Shown piece by piece: positions 8,673 to 15,946 of a DNA stretch of 64,000 nucleotides; the stretch's first letter is position 1; each line of letters begins with the position of its first letter. The notes below the pieces were generated by a model. That model ran no database searches. It was given only the letters and a program-made list of their open reading frames with translations, and had not been told where the DNA came from. The stretch lies in assembly GCA_001797315.1 (NCBI GenBank), contig MGPC01000029.1:62001-126000 (forward strand), written 5' to 3'. The DNA is from Curvibacter sp. GWA2_64_110 (GTDB taxonomy: Bacteria > Pseudomonadota > Gammaproteobacteria > Burkholderiales > Burkholderiaceae_C). Both the position numbers and the translations under genes were made by a program.

Positions 8673-9541
8673 GGTGAATTGTCCACATGAACCTCGTGAT
8701 ACAGGCGCACTGTTTCGCCGCTGGCATCGGTCAGTGAGAGCGTCATCTGGACCAGCCCGTTGCGCTGCAGGTCCGAGCCGTTATAGACAAACGTGCAGCT
8801 GGCATTTTTTGCCAGCATGGCAATCGTACCGCCCCCGGCAATGGATGTAGAGCAAGCCGTGGCATCGGCAATCGACGTGGGATAGGTGTAATTCGCCTTG
8901 CGCCAGAGATGACCTCCCGAACACAGGAATGAAACGATCTTTTCGCTGCCGGGAATCACATGGAAGCGATTGCTGCCTGAAGGCAGAGGAAACTTGCGGG
9001 CGGCAATGCCGATATGCGTTTCGTTCGCCAGGGTTCCCGTGCCGCTGGCCACGCTGGTCACAGCCGCTGTGTTGATGCTCCCCCCCGTGCTGATGTAGGC
9101 ATCTGAGCCGGGAATTCCCAGGTTGTAAACGACGATCATGTCATCGACCGATATCTGCTGGTTGGCAGGCAGTGCGCTGTTGAGACCCAGCATGTTGAAA
9201 CCGGTATCGGCTGCTGCGAAATCGAGCGGATCGCCGCCGCCGCTGCTGTCGGCGGCCGTTCGGTAGCGTCCCCCGGTTTTCGTCGGAATGAACTCAATGC
9301 ATTGATCATCCGGGTTGCGAACGCTGTTGGGCAAGGCTTTGCGAATGTCGCGCGCCATGCGGCGCACGGCGGTGTCCGCGGTATCCGTCAGGGCCGTACG
9401 TCGCGCCGTGTCAAAGTAGGCATCGATCGGCGCCCGCATGAACACGGCAACCATGGCGCTGACGATGCCGATGATGACCATCACCATCACCATCTCGACC
9501 AAAGTGAAGCCGCTCTCGCTCGCCGCTATGGGTTTGAGCAT
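8669..9541 (-). CDS. mshO: MshO, minor pilin
   Basis: A 290-residue prepilin. The type III cleavage site is seen as ESG|FTLVEMVMVMVIIGIVSAMV, with Glu at mature position 5. The long globular domain includes RRMARDIRKALPNSVR, a segment shared with PilW/GspJ-like minor pilins, and ends in SLTDASGETVRLYHEVHVDNSP. It lies 2 bp after mshD and overlaps mshP. Its role is likely priming or a tip position in the MSHA pilus (known for homologues, inferred here). Confidence 0.9.
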   Translation of the reverse strand: MLKPIAASESGFTLVEMVMVMVIIGIVSAMVAVFMRAPIDAYFDTARRTALTDTADTAVRRMARDIRKALPNSVRNPDDQCIEFIPTKTGGRYRTAADSSGGGDPLDFAAADTGFNMLGLNSALPANQQISVDDMIVVYNLGIPGSDAYISTGGSINTAAVTSVASGTGTLANETHIGIAARKFPLPSGSNRFHVIPGSEKIVSFLCSGGHLWRKANYTYPTSIADATACSTSIAGGGTIAMLAKNASCTFVYNGSDLQRNGLVQMTLSLTDASGETVRLYHEVHVDNSP

Positions 9542-9543
9542 GG

Positions 9544-9981
9544 CTAATAGTTCCCCCTATAGCCGGTCAATGTGATGCTTTCTCTACCGTGGCTCACCGT
9601 AACCCGGACCCGTTTGGCCGTGACGCCATTCAGGGGAGCTGGTGCATCCACCACGATGGTGATCAGGTAGGAGGCCAGTGCGGGCGGCAAATCCGTGAAC
9701 GTGCTGTTGGTCTTGCCGTTGTAGTCATCCACGTCGTCGAAGGTGGCACGCGTGGTTTCGTCGGACGTGCCGTGTGGATCGGCATATTCCTTCTGCAGGA
9801 TCTCCTCCAGGATGGAGTCTGCCAGCGCCAGCGCTTGCTTGCGCACCATCGGGTCGGCACTCGATGCCACCACGGTGTTCATGACCAGCAGAATGCCCGC
9901 CACGCCTACCGAGAGAATGACAATGAAGAGCACCAGTTCAACCAGGGTAAAACCGGACTGGCGTCGGATACCGTTATTCAT
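9544..9981 (-). CDS. mshD: MshD, minor pilin
   Basis: The start at 9981 (MNNGIRRQSG) places the prepilin leader directly before QSG|FTLVELVLFIVILSVGVAG, so the longer frame is rejected. The precursor has 145 residues. After the hydrophobic helix, the PMVRKQALALADSILEEILQ segment is characteristic of MshD/GspI-type minor pilins. It overlaps the mshC stop by 8 bp and ends 2 bp before mshO. Confidence 0.88.
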   Translation of the reverse strand: MNNGIRRQSGFTLVELVLFIVILSVGVAGILLVMNTVVASSADPMVRKQALALADSILEEILQKEYADPHGTSDETTRATFDDVDDYNGKTNSTFTDLPPALASYLITIVVDAPAPLNGVTAKRVRVTVSHGRESITLTGYRGNY

Positions 9982-10441
9982 GGACGTAGCCGGTGCCGGC
10001 CTCAACAGTGATGCTGCGGCCCACACCCTGCACCTGGATGGTCTGGGCGGCAGTTGGCTGGCCCAGCGCATCAAAACTGACTGCCGCCGGCAAACTGCCG
10101 TATGTCACGCCACTGCGGGCGGTGACCGTGCCAGGCGAATCCCCCCGGGGACCTGCCAGATTGGCTTCGCATCCGGCACTACTGTCGTTGTCCACCTTCA
10201 GCGTGGCACTGCTGAGGGTAAAGGCAACACAGACGGTACGCCGCTGGGCAATCGCTGTTTTTTGCGCATAACGCAAAAACGCGAGGGTTTCGTCATGAAA
10301 ACCTCGCGCATTAAAAGCTGCTGAATCGAACAGGCGGGGTGCCGCGAAGATCGCCAACACCCCCACCAGAACGATCACCATGACCAGTTCGATCAGGGTA
10401 AAGCCATGCGCCAAAGTCCGGGAAACACGACCAGAACTCAA
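9974..10441 (-). CDS. mshC: MshC, minor pilin
   Basis: A 155-residue prepilin with leader ending AHG|FTLIELVMVIVLVGVLAIFAAPRLF, then a GspH/FimT-like domain (FLRYAQKTAIAQRRTVCVAF). Two cysteines are seen in the mature part. The assigned start at 10441 is a TTG preceded by a G-rich stretch (GGTGGGGGC). A second in-frame TTG nine codons later would shorten the leader to MAHG. It follows the major pilin gene by 24 bp. Confidence 0.88.
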   Translation of the reverse strand: MSSGRVSRTLAHGFTLIELVMVIVLVGVLAIFAAPRLFDSAAFNARGFHDETLAFLRYAQKTAIAQRRTVCVAFTLSSATLKVDNDSSAGCEANLAGPRGDSPGTVTARSGVTYGSLPAAVSFDALGQPTAAQTIQVQGVGRSITVEAGTGYVHE

Positions 10442-10465
10442 GCCCCCACCGTCAGGGTATGACGA

Positions 10466-10870
10466 TCAAGGCACCGCAATGGCCGTGAACGACGCGGTCA
10501 CAGTCGAACCACTGGTCGGCACAAGTTGCAAGACGCACGCATTGGCCGAACCCGCTGTGGTGACAAAAGTACCAGTACCCATGGCCGCAGAATAGGTGCC
10601 GCCACTGGTCGGGTACGCACCGCCCAGCAACGTGCCCTTGGTTGCATCGCAACTGTCGACCGTCACGTCTTCCGTGATTCTGCCGGATGCGTAAATCGCA
10701 TAGTTGATTGCCGCACCAGACGCCAGACCGCCGGCCACACCTTGAACAGCCGCCTGGTTGGCATCGGCTCTCAAGTCCACAAATCGAGGAATCGCCACGG
10801 CAGCCAGGATGCCGAGAATCACGATCACCATCACCAGTTCAATCAAGGTAAAACCGCGTTGCTGTTTCAT
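10466..10870 (-). CDS. mshA: MshA, major MSHA pilin
   Basis: Type IVa prepilin of 134 residues starting at 10870, where MKQQRG|FTLIELVMVIVILGILAAVAI gives a six-residue leader; an upstream extension would destroy the leader. The start is preceded by AGAGG at -12. The mature part has about 128 residues, with the alpha1 helix (AIPRFVDLRADANQAAVQGVAGGLASGAAINYA), a Gly/Thr-rich beta domain and two cysteines (in SCDAT and NACVLQ) that should form the D-region disulfide. It is the structural subunit of the pilus. A 196-bp gap upstream, containing a repeat copy, probably also holds a pilin promoter, although I could not identify one confidently. Confidence 0.92.
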   Translation of the reverse strand: MKQQRGFTLIELVMVIVILGILAAVAIPRFVDLRADANQAAVQGVAGGLASGAAINYAIYASGRITEDVTVDSCDATKGTLLGGAYPTSGGTYSAAMGTGTFVTTAGSANACVLQLVPTSGSTVTASFTAIAVP

Positions 10871-10930
10871 ATTCTTAACCTCTGCTGCATATTGGAAAAT
10901 GGAGGCGCACCACCAGCGCGCTCTGCACAT

Positions 10931-10991
10931 CTCAAAACCATTCTCTTTAACGACTTCCTTTGTAAATGGTAACAGCTTCAGTTTTGATAGC
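10931..10991 (-). repeat. Interspersed ~60-bp repeat, copy upstream of mshA (divergent)
   Basis: Read on the minus strand from 10991, it opens GCTATCAAAACTGAAGCTG and ends in AATGGTTTTGAG. This aligns with the other copies at the GCTAT opening and the AGCTG block, but has lost most of the CGCA and AAGGGC blocks. It lies in the mshF-mshA gap. It is the most diverged of the seven copies. Confidence 0.55.
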
Positions 10992-11066
10992 AAGCCATCC
11001 ACCCCATCAATCGCCAGACATCTTGCCCGCCTGTGCTTCTGGCACCACAGCAAGGACCATCGTTCA

Positions 11067-11591
11067 TCAACTCAGCGCCTCCCCTTTCCAGACATAGGTT
11101 TCCCGCGGAATCAACTGCAAGGGACCAGGGGCACGCACCACATCAAACCAGAGAATGCCCGCACCGCTCGGGCTGCTCAACCACTCTGGGTAAAGCGGTC
11201 GGTAGCCAATGCAGGTGCATACCGGATCAAACAACCAGCTGCCAGGAGGCAAGTTTTCCACCTCCTCTGCACGCATCTCACCCACATAGTTGGCAGGCAT
11301 CCGGTGGAGCAGCAAAAAAGGATTGATTTGCACCGCCGCACGCGGCTGGGCCGGCATGACGCCCTGCGGAACAGCCACCTGTTGCGCCAGGTAATCGACC
11401 ACGAAAGCCGTGCGCAGACCGCCCAGATTCGTCTTGATTGCAGAACCTTCAACCTGGGCCTGCACGTCACCAAAATCGCGCTGGCCGGACTGCACCACCA
11501 GCACCGACATTGTGCCGGCCGTCATGCAAACCATCAACAGCTGACGCCTCAGACTGGACGGGGCCTTTGCGAACAAGGAGCGCGCGCTCAT
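11067..11591 (-). CDS. MshF-like hypothetical pilus protein
   Basis: A 174-residue protein starting at 11591 (MSARSLFAKA), 2 bp after the mshG stop. It has a basic N-terminus, one membrane segment (QLLMVCMTAGTMSVLVVQSG) and a periplasmic domain with no motif I recognise. The domain has a CTCIGYRPLYPEWL segment and a WFDVVRAPGPLQLIPRE ending. MshF sits between mshG and the pilin genes in Vibrio and has the same bitopic layout. The symbol is withheld because position is the main evidence. Confidence 0.65.
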   Translation of the reverse strand: MSARSLFAKAPSSLRRQLLMVCMTAGTMSVLVVQSGQRDFGDVQAQVEGSAIKTNLGGLRTAFVVDYLAQQVAVPQGVMPAQPRAAVQINPFLLLHRMPANYVGEMRAEEVENLPPGSWLFDPVCTCIGYRPLYPEWLSSPSGAGILWFDVVRAPGPLQLIPRETYVWKGEALS

Positions 11592-11593
11592 GC

Positions 11594-12847
11594 TCAGCCA
11601 CCCCGCCCCATGGCCGCCTGCCCCATGTTCCACAAAGGCATGAAAATGCCAAGCGCCATCACCAGCATCAGTGCGGAAATGATGGCCAGCAAGATCGGTT
11701 CAATGGCGGCTGACAGCCCCTTGATGCTTTGGTCCACTTCACGCTCGTACATTTCTGCAATTTCAAACAGCATCGAATCCAACTCTCCGGTTTCCTCGCC
11801 CACGGTAATCATCTGCATGACGACCGGGGTAAAAATACCGACGCTGGCAGCACAACTTGCAATACTTGCGCCCCGTTCGATGCCATCACGCATCTGCTCG
11901 ATGCGGCTGCCAATATAGGCATTGTCTACGGTTTTGGCAACCACGGTCAATGCGGGAACCAAAGGCATGCCGCTTTGACTGGACAGGGCGAAGCTGCGTG
12001 CAAAACGCGACAGTGTGGCTTTGAGAATGATGTTGCCGACAATCGGCAAACCCAGCTTGCGACGGTCCCAGCGGTAGCGCCCATTCGGCGTCCTCAGATA
12101 GGCGCGCCAAGCCAATGCAGCACCGACAACCGCCCCGATCAACGCGAGCCACCACTGCTGCATCCAGCCGGAAAAGCCGAGCAGCATGCGCGTCACCAAA
12201 GGCAATTGAGTATTGAAACCGGCAAATACCTTGGCAAACACCGGAAGCACAAATACATTGAGAAGAACCAAGGCAAGCGACATGGCAATGAGAACGAACG
12301 ATGGGTAGCGCAAAGCCTGGCGTATACGGTCGCGCACGTCACGCTCGAACGCCAGGTGCTCGGACAGCCGCAAATACACCTCGGTCAGCCGGCCGGACAT
12401 CTCGCCCACACGGACCATGGCAATGTAAAAAGCGCCGAAAACCCCAGGGTGCTGAGCCAACGACGCCGAGAGTTCGCGCCCCTGGCTCAGGCTTTCCCGC
12501 ACGTCCTTGAGCACCTCCACCATGGCAGGCTTGGCCGTTGATGCCTCGAGGCCAGAGAAGGCCCGCAGGATCGGGACACCCGCCTTGTCCAGGGTGTACA
12601 TCTGGCGAGAGAAAAGCTCGACATCCTCACTGGTCACCGCCTGTCCGCTCAAGCGCAGCCACACCGACTGAAGAAAGCGATGGGTGCTGTGCGCGCCATT
12701 GGCAACACCAACCGACGCTTCAATATGAACCGGCGTGATATTGATGGCCAGCAACTGGTCAGCCACCGACGTTTCGGTCAGAGCCTCCATGCTCCCTTTG
12801 ATCAGTTCGCCCCGGGTATTGCGCCCTTGCCACGCGAAGACAGCCAT
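11594..12847 (-). CDS. mshG: MshG, inner-membrane platform protein (GspF/PilC family)
   Basis: A 417-residue polytopic inner-membrane protein. The N-terminus MAVFAWQGRNTRGELIKGSMEA and two tandem T2SSF domains (about residues 70-195 and 270-400) are clear. Conserved pieces are FSRQMYTLDKAGVPILRAF in the first domain and FARSFALSSQSGMPL in the second, with VGEETGELDSMLFEIAEMYE near the end. Three membrane helices are visible. It is the platform through which MshE transmits ATP hydrolysis to pilin extraction. It follows mshE by 6 bp. Confidence 0.94.
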   Translation of the reverse strand: MAVFAWQGRNTRGELIKGSMEALTETSVADQLLAINITPVHIEASVGVANGAHSTHRFLQSVWLRLSGQAVTSEDVELFSRQMYTLDKAGVPILRAFSGLEASTAKPAMVEVLKDVRESLSQGRELSASLAQHPGVFGAFYIAMVRVGEMSGRLTEVYLRLSEHLAFERDVRDRIRQALRYPSFVLIAMSLALVLLNVFVLPVFAKVFAGFNTQLPLVTRMLLGFSGWMQQWWLALIGAVVGAALAWRAYLRTPNGRYRWDRRKLGLPIVGNIILKATLSRFARSFALSSQSGMPLVPALTVVAKTVDNAYIGSRIEQMRDGIERGASIASCAASVGIFTPVVMQMITVGEETGELDSMLFEIAEMYEREVDQSIKGLSAAIEPILLAIISALMLVMALGIFMPLWNMGQAAMGRGG

Positions 12848-12853
12848 GAAGGT

Positions 12854-14617
12854 TTATCCCAGCTCGTCGACATCCTGGCCTACGCGCAGGGCTTCTGCCA
12901 ACGATGTGCGCCCCTGACGCACCAGTTCCAAGGCATGAAAAGACAACGTATGCCCTTTCATACGGGCTCGCGCCGCCTGCATGAAAGCCACCGGATCGGC
13001 CCGGGTCGCCGCCTGAGTGAGTGCGACATCCATCTCCAGCAGCTCATACACCCCATGCCGCCCCGCATAACCCGTGCCATTACAAGCCGAACAACCCAGG
13101 CCACGCATGGCCTTCACCGGCGCATCGCCTGGCATCAGCATGGTATCCAGCCAAGCCTGCTCCTGCGCCGTGGGTTCACGCGGTTCGCTGCAAACCTCGC
13201 AATTCACCCGCACCAGACGCTGCGCAATCACAGCCTGCAAGGAGGTCGCCACCATAAACGGCGGAACCCCCATGTCGAGCAGGCGAAAGGGCGTGCTGAT
13301 GGTATCCCGCGTATGCAGGGTCGACAACACCAAATGCCCGGTGATGGCGGCACGCAAACCGATCTCGGCCGTTTCCGCATCGCGCATTTCGCCGACCAGG
13401 ATGATGTCCGGGTCCTGGCGCAGGGAACCGCGCAGCACCCGGGCAAAAGTCAGGTCGATTTTTTCATTGACCTGAACCTGCGTCACGCCCGGCAGGCGGT
13501 ACTCCACCGGATCCTCCACGGTGATGATCTTGAGTTCGCTCGAGTTGATTTCGGAGAGTGCCGCATAAAGCGTCGTGGTTTTGCCCGAGCCGGTCGGACC
13601 GGTGACCAGCACCATGCCGGAAATCCGACCCAGCACTTCCCGAAAGCGTTTCAGCATCTCATCGGGCATGCCGATGAGGTCCAGCCGGCGCAGCACGCTA
13701 TTCTGATTGAGCAAGCGCATCACGACCGACTCGCCGTAGCTGGTCGGCATGGTGGACAGACGCACATCGATCGTCTGTTCCCGCACCCGGACACTGAAGC
13801 GTCCATCCTGGGGCAAACGCTTTTCCGATATATCGATGCCCGCCATCAGCTTGAGACGTTGCGACAAAGGGCCGGCAACCCGATTTTCAGCCAGTGTCTG
13901 CGTGTGGAGCACGCCGTCCACACGCACGCGGATCTGCAGACCCGTTTCCTGCGGTTCGATGTGGATATCCGATGCACCGATCTGGACCGCATCTTCAAAA
14001 ATCGACTGCAGCAACTTGACGATGGGCGCGCCTTCCTGCCCAACGGTATTGGCCAGTTCGCCAAAATCGACTTCGTCACTGAGGCTGAGATCCTTTTCCA
14101 CCGCACGCGCAAAACCGCTGATTTCCTCGGTTCGCCGGTAGAGCCGGTCGAAAGCCAGGGTCAGCTGCGTTTCCGGCGCCACGGCCATGGCAATGTTGCG
14201 CTTGGTCAGTCGGCTGACTTCATCGAAGGCAAAGAGGTCGAGCGGATCGGCAAAGGCAACCAGAAGATTGTGATCCTTGTCTTCAAGAACCAGCGCCCGG
14301 AAGCGGCGCGCCGCCGACTCCGGCAACAGCCTGACCAGCTCGGCACGAAACGGGAAGGTCTTGAGATTGACAAATGGAATGCGCAACTGCCGCGCCAAGC
14401 CATTGGCCAAGCCTTCTTCGGTAATGACACCACTCTCGATCAGCAGTCGCCCCAGCTTCTTGCCGGTCTTGTGCTGCAAGTCCAGCGTCTGCTGCAGCTG
14501 CTCCTGCGAAATCAGGCGCTGTTGGAGCAGCACGTCACCCAAACGCAGTTTTGGACGCCGCTCGGATGAGGCGCTCGGACCAGCTTGCGCAGGGGGATCT
14601 GCAGCGACCATGTTCAT
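12854..14617 (-). CDS. mshE: MshE, pilus assembly ATPase with c-di-GMP-binding MshEN domain
   Basis: A 587-residue GspE/PilB family hexameric ATPase. Two tandem 24-residue MshEN motifs are visible: RLGDVLLQQRLI..., residues 25-48, and KLGRLLIESGVI..., residues 54-77, separated by five residues. In Vibrio MshE this tandem binds c-di-GMP. Here the first motif has Arg34 where Gly is usual, and the second begins with Lys for Arg. Catalytic core: Walker A GPTGSGKT (340-347), Asp box DPVEYR, Walker B ILVGEMRDAETA, His box STLHTRDT, and a four-cysteine zinc site (CEVC...CSAC). It is the first gene of the MSHA run. The RBS is AAGG upstream of ATG 14617. Confidence 0.96.
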   Translation of the reverse strand: MNMVAADPPAQAGPSASSERRPKLRLGDVLLQQRLISQEQLQQTLDLQHKTGKKLGRLLIESGVITEEGLANGLARQLRIPFVNLKTFPFRAELVRLLPESAARRFRALVLEDKDHNLLVAFADPLDLFAFDEVSRLTKRNIAMAVAPETQLTLAFDRLYRRTEEISGFARAVEKDLSLSDEVDFGELANTVGQEGAPIVKLLQSIFEDAVQIGASDIHIEPQETGLQIRVRVDGVLHTQTLAENRVAGPLSQRLKLMAGIDISEKRLPQDGRFSVRVREQTIDVRLSTMPTSYGESVVMRLLNQNSVLRRLDLIGMPDEMLKRFREVLGRISGMVLVTGPTGSGKTTTLYAALSEINSSELKIITVEDPVEYRLPGVTQVQVNEKIDLTFARVLRGSLRQDPDIILVGEMRDAETAEIGLRAAITGHLVLSTLHTRDTISTPFRLLDMGVPPFMVATSLQAVIAQRLVRVNCEVCSEPREPTAQEQAWLDTMLMPGDAPVKAMRGLGCSACNGTGYAGRHGVYELLEMDVALTQAATRADPVAFMQAARARMKGHTLSFHALELVRQGRTSLAEALRVGQDVDELG

Positions 14618-14688
14618 GGAGCCTTTCTGGAACTGATGACTCCGAAAATGATAGCACGCCGCATCAGTCAGCAGCGCACCCGCCGTCC

Positions 14689-15321
14689 TTAGTGCAGATG
14701 CCGAGGTTTGCGACCACCGCCATGAGCCGCGCCACCATGCCCACCCCCGGAACCGCGCGGCGGCTTACCGAGTTCCAACGAACTGACCAGGGCATCAAAA
14801 CGCTGCGCAAAAAGTTTGTCCACCTCGGCCACCACCCCCCCGAGTTCGGCCGCATCGAAGTGGCGCTCCATCATGTTGATCACATCCTGCACCAGCAAGT
14901 CGCGCTGTACTTGCATGATGGCGGCCGGCGTGGGACCGACAAACAGCATCATGAAGTCGTCACGCGATTGCGCATCCGGCGCTTCTTCCTCTTCGTCAAA
15001 CTCGGTATCGTAGAACGTGACCTCGATCGGTGCACCCGCCTGCGACAACTCGTTAAGGCTCATGCACATCTCGTCGAGCGACTGGCGAAAATCCTCATCA
15101 CCGGCTACGGTCCAGCACATCTGCAGCAGATGCTCGTGCGCGTCAAAACGAATGCCCGGCTCCTCTTCATAGGCACTGTGAGAACCGGCAGCCAGGGAAC
15201 GCGCACCAGCGTATTTCCACAAAGGTTTGAGAGCTTCCTGCAATTGCTCGAACGTCACATCCGCGCGCAATGGCACTTGGCCATGGACGTGGATCTCAAA
15301 AGGAGCGTTGTAACTTGCCAT
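14689..15321 (-). CDS. Conserved hypothetical protein with Gly/His-rich tail
   Basis: A 210-residue protein with a GAGAGAG-type RBS before ATG 15321. It begins MASYNAPFEIHVHGQVPL and has no signal peptide. An acidic middle (FDEEEEAPDA) and a hydrophobic FMMLFVGPTPAAIMQVQRDLLVQDVINMMERHF segment follow; the latter resembles a soluble helical domain rather than a membrane span. The last ~20 residues are Gly/His/Arg-rich (GGGHGG, HGGG, HLH), possibly able to bind metal. It lies between tRNA-Leu and mshE, in the same direction. I do not recognise its function. It could be a DUF6806-type protein, which I recall only vaguely. Confidence 0.8.
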   Translation of the reverse strand: MASYNAPFEIHVHGQVPLRADVTFEQLQEALKPLWKYAGARSLAAGSHSAYEEEPGIRFDAHEHLLQMCWTVAGDEDFRQSLDEMCMSLNELSQAGAPIEVTFYDTEFDEEEEAPDAQSRDDFMMLFVGPTPAAIMQVQRDLLVQDVINMMERHFDAAELGGVVAEVDKLFAQRFDALVSSLELGKPPRGSGGGHGGAAHGGGRKPRHLH

Positions 15322-15360
15322 GATGAACTCTCTCTATGCTGCCGTCGCTGCACTGTCTGG

Positions 15361-15454
15361 TGGTGCCTCGAACCGGGGTCGAACCGGTACGCCCCTTATG
15401 CAGGAAAGCGGCGGATTTTAAGTCCGCTGTGTCTACCAATTTCACCATCGAGGC
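15361..15454 (-). tRNA. tRNA-Leu (anticodon UAA)
   Basis: Class II tRNA with encoded CCA. The acceptor GCCTCGA pairs with TCGAGGC. Anticodon stem GCGGA/TCCGC encloses the loop CTTAAAA, so the anticodon is TAA. There is a long variable arm, and the T-loop GGTTCGACCC. It is last of the four-tRNA cluster. Confidence 0.97.
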
Positions 15455-15563
15455 ATGCAGTTCCGCATTGTCCCGCAAAAACTGGAGAAGTTATCCCCAT
15501 TGCAGATCTCGACGCCTGCGAACAGGCTGCTGCGCCTGCGAGGCCGATGCACCGGGGCATGAA

Positions 15564-15639
15564 TGGAGCGGGAGAAGAGTCTCGAACTCTCGACCTCAAC
15601 CTTGGCAAGGTTGCGCTCTACCAACTGAGCTACTCCCGC
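15564..15639 (-). tRNA. tRNA-Gly (anticodon GCC), second copy
   Basis: A 76-nt class I tRNA with encoded CCA, acceptor GCGGGAG/CTCCCGC and anticodon loop TTGCCAA (GCC). It is nearly identical to the tRNA-Gly at 15800-15875, differing mainly by compensatory changes in the acceptor stem. Confidence 0.97.
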
Positions 15640-15647
15640 TTGGAGTC

Positions 15648-15721
15648 TGGAGGCGCGGGCCGGAGTCGAACCGACCTACACGGATTTGCAATCCGGTGCA
15701 TAACCGCTTTGCTACCGCGCC
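15648..15721 (-). tRNA. tRNA-Cys (anticodon GCA)
   Basis: A 74-nt tRNA with encoded CCA. The acceptor GGCGCGG pairs with CCGCGCC. The anticodon loop TTGCAAA gives GCA. It sits 8 bp upstream of the second tRNA-Gly in the direction of transcription. Confidence 0.97.
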
Positions 15722-15760
15722 AGAATTTTTCACAACCGGCCAAGACCGGCTATTGCCTCA

Positions 15761-15790
15761 ATAAAAAAGGGAAGCTTTTGCTTCCCTTTT
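15761..15790 (-). terminator. Hairpin terminator inside the tRNA cluster
   Basis: A perfect 10-bp inverted repeat (AAAAGGGAAG / CTTCCCTTTT) with a six-base loop, followed on the minus strand by TTTTTTAT. It lies between the first tRNA-Gly and tRNA-Cys. Because it is nearly symmetrical it could act on either strand. Confidence 0.7.
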
Positions 15791-15799
15791 CTCGGAATC

Positions 15800-15875
15800 T
15801 GGAGCGGGAAAAGAGTCTCGAACTCTCGACCTCAACCTTGGCAAGGTTGCGCTCTACCAACTGAGCTATTCCCGC
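15800..15875 (-). tRNA. tRNA-Gly (anticodon GCC), first copy
   Basis: A 76-nt tRNA with encoded CCA, acceptor GCGGGAA/TTCCCGC and anticodon loop TTGCCAA. It is first of the cluster, 14 bp after a TATAAT box. Confidence 0.97.
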
Positions 15876-15889
15876 GTTTCAAGCCTCAA

Positions 15890-15929
15890 ATTATAGCGGC
15901 ATTTTTTTGCTTTTGCAAAAAGGCCGCTA
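15890..15929 (-). promoter_or_regulatory. tRNA-cluster promoter (-10 TATAAT) embedded in a hairpin after lon
   Basis: A consensus TATAAT (15895-15890, minus strand) lies 14 bp before the first tRNA-Gly. TTGCAA about 18 bp upstream is a possible -35. The box overlaps the 3' arm of an inverted repeat (TAGCGGC/GCCGCTA, 15894-15929, with inner GCAAAAA/TTTTTGC) that may also serve as the lon terminator. Confidence 0.65.
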
Positions 15930-15946
15930 AAAATTTTGCGTCGTCG

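Noticed and set aside
14640-14680. Possible repeat copy between mshE and the hypothetical gene (GATAGCACG)
   Set aside because: Only a five-base match to the TAGC block; the opening GCT and the later blocks are missing.
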